Assembly (NCBI GenBank): GCA_964247055.1 | Contig: OZ176050.1 | Location: 4,588,001-4,652,000 of the forward strand | Reading direction: 5' to 3' | From: Paragordius varius | Taxonomy: Eukaryota; Nematomorpha | Length of the DNA stretch: 64,000 bases | Shown here: positions 62,590 to 64,000 of the stretch, piece after piece | Layout: each line of letters opens with the position of its first letter | How positions within the stretch are numbered: position 1 is the first letter of the stretch | The notes under the pieces: model-generated | Seen by the model: only the letters and a program-made list of their open reading frames with translations | Told to the model about the DNA's origin: nothing | Databases searched by the model: none | Position numbers and translations under genes: made by a program

Positions 62590-64000
62590 AAGTGGTGGCT
62601 TTATGATCTGTTTCCAGACGGTAGACCCATTCATATCCAAATGTCGAAAAAATATAATCATTAATTAATGGCCCGACAATAGCTTCGCCCTTTTTTTGGA
62701 TTAGGCCCCCAGTTCGAGTTCACACCGTGTAAAAAACGGGTTTTTTGAAAACACAAGTCCACAAAAATCGTGTTTTTGAAACAATTTTCTCGAAAATTTG
62801 TTGGGCCGTTTGATTTCAAATATGATTTTTTTACTTATTTTCGATTGCGCCGAACATAGTCGCGCTTTTTTAATTTAGGCCCTCTTTTTACCCGCTTCCC
62901 CCGTAATATGCCATTTTTTCAAAAAACAAAGTCCACAAAAATAATTTTTTGATTCTATTTTTCGCTCAAGGTATGAGACCGTAAAAATTTAATAAGGACT
63001 CCAGGTATTCCCTGTTAAAAGGCAAAAATTTTAGTCAAGCGTTTCTTTGAAGATAGCCGCTGGGTAAGGAGATACCCGCTAAAAACTGACCTGTCATATC
63101 GAAATGGCGTGCCTTTAGGGCTAATTTTCAGAAAACCTATCAGGCCATATGAGTTCGATAACTGCTTAAATTATTACCCGTAACAAGGCAAAAATTTAGA
63201 TCGTGCGGTTTTTTTAAAATTAGCCGTTAGGCCTTGAGGCAATTTTTCCAAAAACTAATGAGAACATATGGAATCAATCATGATTCCAGGTATTCTCCGT
63301 AAAAAGGCAAAAATTAAATTTACGCGCTTTTTTGTATCAGCCTCCGGCTAGGTAGCCACCCGCCTAAAACTGCGCCACCATATCGAAATTGCGTTGTTTA
63401 GGAGTTAATTTTCAGAAAACTTATCAGGCCATATAAGTTTAATAAGGGCCTGAAATATTACCCGTAAAAAGTCAATAAGTCGACCGGTGTTTTGCCCTAA
63501 AAATGCGCTATCATTGAACTATTATTTAGTTTATAGCCATTCTTCCAAAAACTATTTAGAACATATGGATTAGATGATGATTCCAGGTATTCCCTTTAAA
63601 GCTAAAAATATTTTATCGAACGTCTTTTTTTATATTGGCCTCTGTGTAGGGGGCTACCCGCGTAAAAATGCGTCACTATATCGATACAGCATGCTTTTGG
63701 AGCCAAATTTCAGAAAACTTATGAGACTATGTTAGTTCAATAAGGACCTAAAATATTTATTACCCTTTAAAAAACAAATATTTTAGTATAGTGGGTTATT
63801 TCAATGAGGCCTATGGGTAGGGGTCTACTGGTTTTGAACTGAGACGCCATATAAGAATGGCGTGGTTTTGCTAATTTTCAAAAAACTTAAGAAGCCATAC
63901 GAGTTCACCAATGGCTTTAAATATTATCCATAAAAAAGGTAAAAATTATAGTTTATCGTTTTTTTCCGTTAGCTGTCAATTTGGGGCCTTTACACCCGTA
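62590..64000. mobile_element. Second element of the ~155-bp-unit family, cut by window end
   Basis: From about 62990 to the edge the sequence runs parallel to the right arm of the palindrome at 20440-21420: recurring CAGGTATTCYCTGTTAAAAGGC, TACCCGCYTAAAAACTG-type and TTTCAGAAAACTTATGAG-type phrases, ending CAATTTGGGGCCTTTACACC (compare 21413-21430). The first ~400 bp (62590-62985) is different: two ~200-bp degenerate copies sharing TTTAGGCCC/ATTAGGCCC and AAGTCCACAAAAAT. The expected terminal hairpin would lie beyond the window. Confidence 0.75.

Overview
This is an A+T-rich (roughly three quarters by eye) animal nuclear DNA window. Genes are split by GT-AG introns and include animal-specific families: a beta-arrestin, a Not-family homeobox gene, rhodopsin-like receptors and a C-type lectin. 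No rRNA, tRNA, CRISPR array, bacterial-type operon, or retrovirus/LTR/Polinton-like element was seen. The very high A+T, normal-sized introns in most genes and a run of 22-30 nt introns in one gene would suit a small-bodied, fast-evolving invertebrate. Orthonectid or dicyemid 'mesozoans' are one candidate, but this is a guess and not shown by the sequence.

Layout: 1-1168 nested TTAA-flanked MITEs; 2805-12186 (+) beta-arrestin, 14 exons, with a deleted hAT copy in intron 3; 12975-17846 (-) atypical 7TM receptor 1 with a one-base frameshift; 18320-18790 LINE endonuclease remnant; 18909-21591 a 2.7-kb palindromic element built of degenerate ~155-bp units; 21990-23250 further MITEs; 23873-26157 (-) intact 7TM receptor 2, paralogue of receptor 1; 28281-30291 two large fold-back elements; 32294-34747 (-) Not homeobox gene, 3 exons; 36528-37343 another fold-back element; 38836-41865 (+) secreted Asn-rich/Gly-rich C-type lectin, 4 exons; 43056-45997 fold-back fragments and a triple nest of TTAA MITEs; 48349-51382 a full-length but broken hAT transposon with an 8-bp target duplication; 52688-55310 MITEs inserted in a fold-back element; 55397-62297 (+) a WDR75/Utp17-like gene of 19 exons; 62590-64000 a second, differently arranged relative of the palindromic element that runs off the window.

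Most space between genes is mobile-element debris. Four non-autonomous families dominate: TTAA MITEs (~575 bp), ~0.6-1.0 kb fold-back elements, the 155-bp-unit palindromes, and hAT derivatives. The host genes do not form one pathway. Two features are biologically related: beta-arrestin binds activated 7TM receptors, and it lies beside two receptor genes whose canonical activation motifs are all replaced. The most unusual observation is a cluster of five consecutive 22-30 nt introns at the 5' end of the WDR75-like gene. It is supported by reading frame and by residue-level alignment (from memory) to WDR75. Exon boundaries throughout were placed by hand from GT/AG signals, phase agreement and protein similarity; none was tested with transcripts.
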